A program made the position numbers and the translations under genes. Below the pieces are notes generated by a model that was not told the origin of the DNA, ran no database searches, and saw nothing but the letters and a program-made list of their open reading frames with translations. 6,190 bases of DNA, taken from assembly GCA_947483345.1 (NCBI GenBank), contig CANKNL010000181.1, forward strand, positions 1 through 6,190. Direction: 5' to 3'. Below, in pieces: positions 5,401 to 6,190 of the stretch. Origin of the DNA: Chitinophagaceae bacterium (GTDB lineage Bacteria; Bacteroidota; Bacteroidia; Chitinophagales; Chitinophagaceae). Each line of letters opens with the position of its first letter. Within the stretch, counting starts at the first letter, position 1.

Positions 5401-6190
5401 TTAATCAAGATAGCCTTTATTCTTAAACCAATGAAAAGTATCCTGTATGGTTTCTTCAAATGGCCTGGTGGTATATTGTAATGCAATTTGTGCTTTCTCG
5501 CTACTGATAAATTGGTTGCCGGTAAATAAGGCGTCCAGAGCTTCAACAGTATAAAGCGGCTCTTTCTTTTTTAGTTTGGCAATCAGTTTAACAACAGGTA
5601 AGCCAAGTCTGGCGGTAAAAAGAGATAAGGCTACAGGGTTAATTTTTTGGGCAGATGCTGTAGACAGATATTGAGCCAGTTGTTTCAGGCTGTGCCATTT
5701 ACCTGCCAGTAAATAGGCTTCACCGGCATGGCCCATATGGGTTGCATTTACAATGGCATTAGCCACATCTCTGCAATCGCAGAAATCGAAACCGCCATTA
5801 AAAATAAAAGGTAAACGGCCTTTAACCATATCAATAAGCACATGGCCCATCAGTGAAGGCTTAAAATCATAAGGACCTATAATGGATGTTGGATGGATCA
5901 CCAATACTTCCATGCCCTTGCCATTGGCCGACAGCGCGATTTGCTGTCCTGCAAGTTTTGAACGGTCATAGGCATATGCATTTTCAGTTACGGGTTCCCG
6001 TTGTTCATTCAAAATCTCTAAGGCAGGTTCCTGTTGAAACGCATGAATAGAACTGATATGGATGAGTCTTTTTATGCCTGATTGCAAAGCTTCATCTACT
6101 ACCATCTGTGTGCCAATGACATTGGTTTTATGTACAAGCCCTGCCGGATCGCCATTCACCGATATCAAAGCAGCACAATGAATAACCGTA
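5401..6190 (-). CDS. Extended SDR: NAD(P)-dependent epimerase/dehydratase or 3-beta-HSD-like dehydrogenase (5' truncated by window)
   Basis: The frame is open to the window edge on the minus strand, giving 262 visible residues beginning TVIHCAALISVNGDP; the apparent TTG start at 6168 is internal. TVIHCAA is the extended-SDR strand D-x-V-x-H-x-A-A. It is followed by NVIGTQMVVDEAL, the strand RLIHISSIHAF with active-site serines (visible residues 46-47), the catalytic YDRSK (Tyr74, Lys78) and VIHPTSIIGPYD (about 97-108). The N-terminal GxxGxxG Rossmann motif, roughly 60 residues, lies outside the window. The set resembles dihydroflavonol-4-reductase, 3-beta-hydroxysteroid dehydrogenase and hopanoid-associated HpnA-type proteins; sequence alone does not choose among them. 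FDFCDCRDVANAI (135-147) is the conserved segment that precedes the C-terminal substrate domain. The gene is soluble in character and is followed after 32 bases by the 5-alpha-reductase homologue, which suggests joint action on a lipid or steroid-like ketone/alcohol. Confidence 0.85.
   Translation of the reverse strand, partial: TVIHCAALISVNGDPAGLVHKTNVIGTQMVVDEALQSGIKRLIHISSIHAFQQEPALEILNEQREPVTENAYAYDRSKLAGQQIALSANGKGMEVLVIHPTSIIGPYDFKPSLMGHVLIDMVKGRLPFIFNGGFDFCDCRDVANAIVNATHMGHAGEAYLLAGKWHSLKQLAQYLSTASAQKINPVALSLFTARLGLPVVKLIAKLKKKEPLYTVEALDALFTGNQFISSEKAQIALQYTTRPFEETIQDTFHWFKNKGYLD

Noticed and set aside
6166..6168. TTG at 6168 (minus) as the start of the dehydrogenase
   Set aside because: The upstream codons read TVIHCAA, a conserved extended-SDR strand, and the Rossmann glycine motif is still missing, so the gene continues past the window.

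Overview
The window looks like ordinary chromosomal core sequence from a member of the Bacteroidota, most likely a Chitinophagaceae-like, low-to-mid GC bacterium. Three things point that way: a ParC-lineage type IIA topoisomerase subunit with the Bacteroidota signature HPHGDASIGDA, a neighbouring DUF1835/DUF3658 protein, and a perfect Bacteroidota-type -7 promoter box (TAnnTTTG) in front of the topoisomerase gene. None of the starts has a clear Shine-Dalgarno sequence, which also fits that phylum. The placement rests on protein and motif recognition; no database search was run.

Layout. Positions 1-503 (+) hold the C-terminal part of a DUF1835/DUF3658 protein whose start lies left of the window. 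Positions 549-3068 (+) hold topoisomerase IV subunit A, preceded by its own promoter at 517-524 inside an imperfect inverted repeat. Twenty bases later comes an exported serine alpha/beta hydrolase (3089-4006, +), probably cotranscribed with the topoisomerase. After a 67-base gap with a weak promoter candidate there is a RimJ/RimL-type GNAT acetyltransferase (4074-4610, +). On the other strand, a two-gene unit reads leftward from the right edge: an extended short-chain dehydrogenase cut by the window end (5401-6190, -), then 32 bases, then a complete membrane steroid 5-alpha-reductase family protein (4607-5368, -). The GNAT and reductase genes converge and overlap by four bases: the palindrome TTAA gives each of them its TAA stop.

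How the genes may work together. The topoisomerase acts with a ParE subunit that is not in the window, to separate replicated chromosomes. The hydrolase and acetyltransferase have no evident link to it beyond shared orientation. The most suggestive functional pairing is the minus-strand unit: a dehydrogenase of the 3-beta-HSD/dihydroflavonol-reductase/epimerase type next to a 5-alpha-reductase homologue, which together could oxidise or reduce a hydroxyl/keto group and an adjacent C=C bond of a steroid-like or other enone lipid. That pathway is an inference. No mobile element, CRISPR array, tRNA or rRNA was seen, and no intergenic gap exceeds 70 bases.
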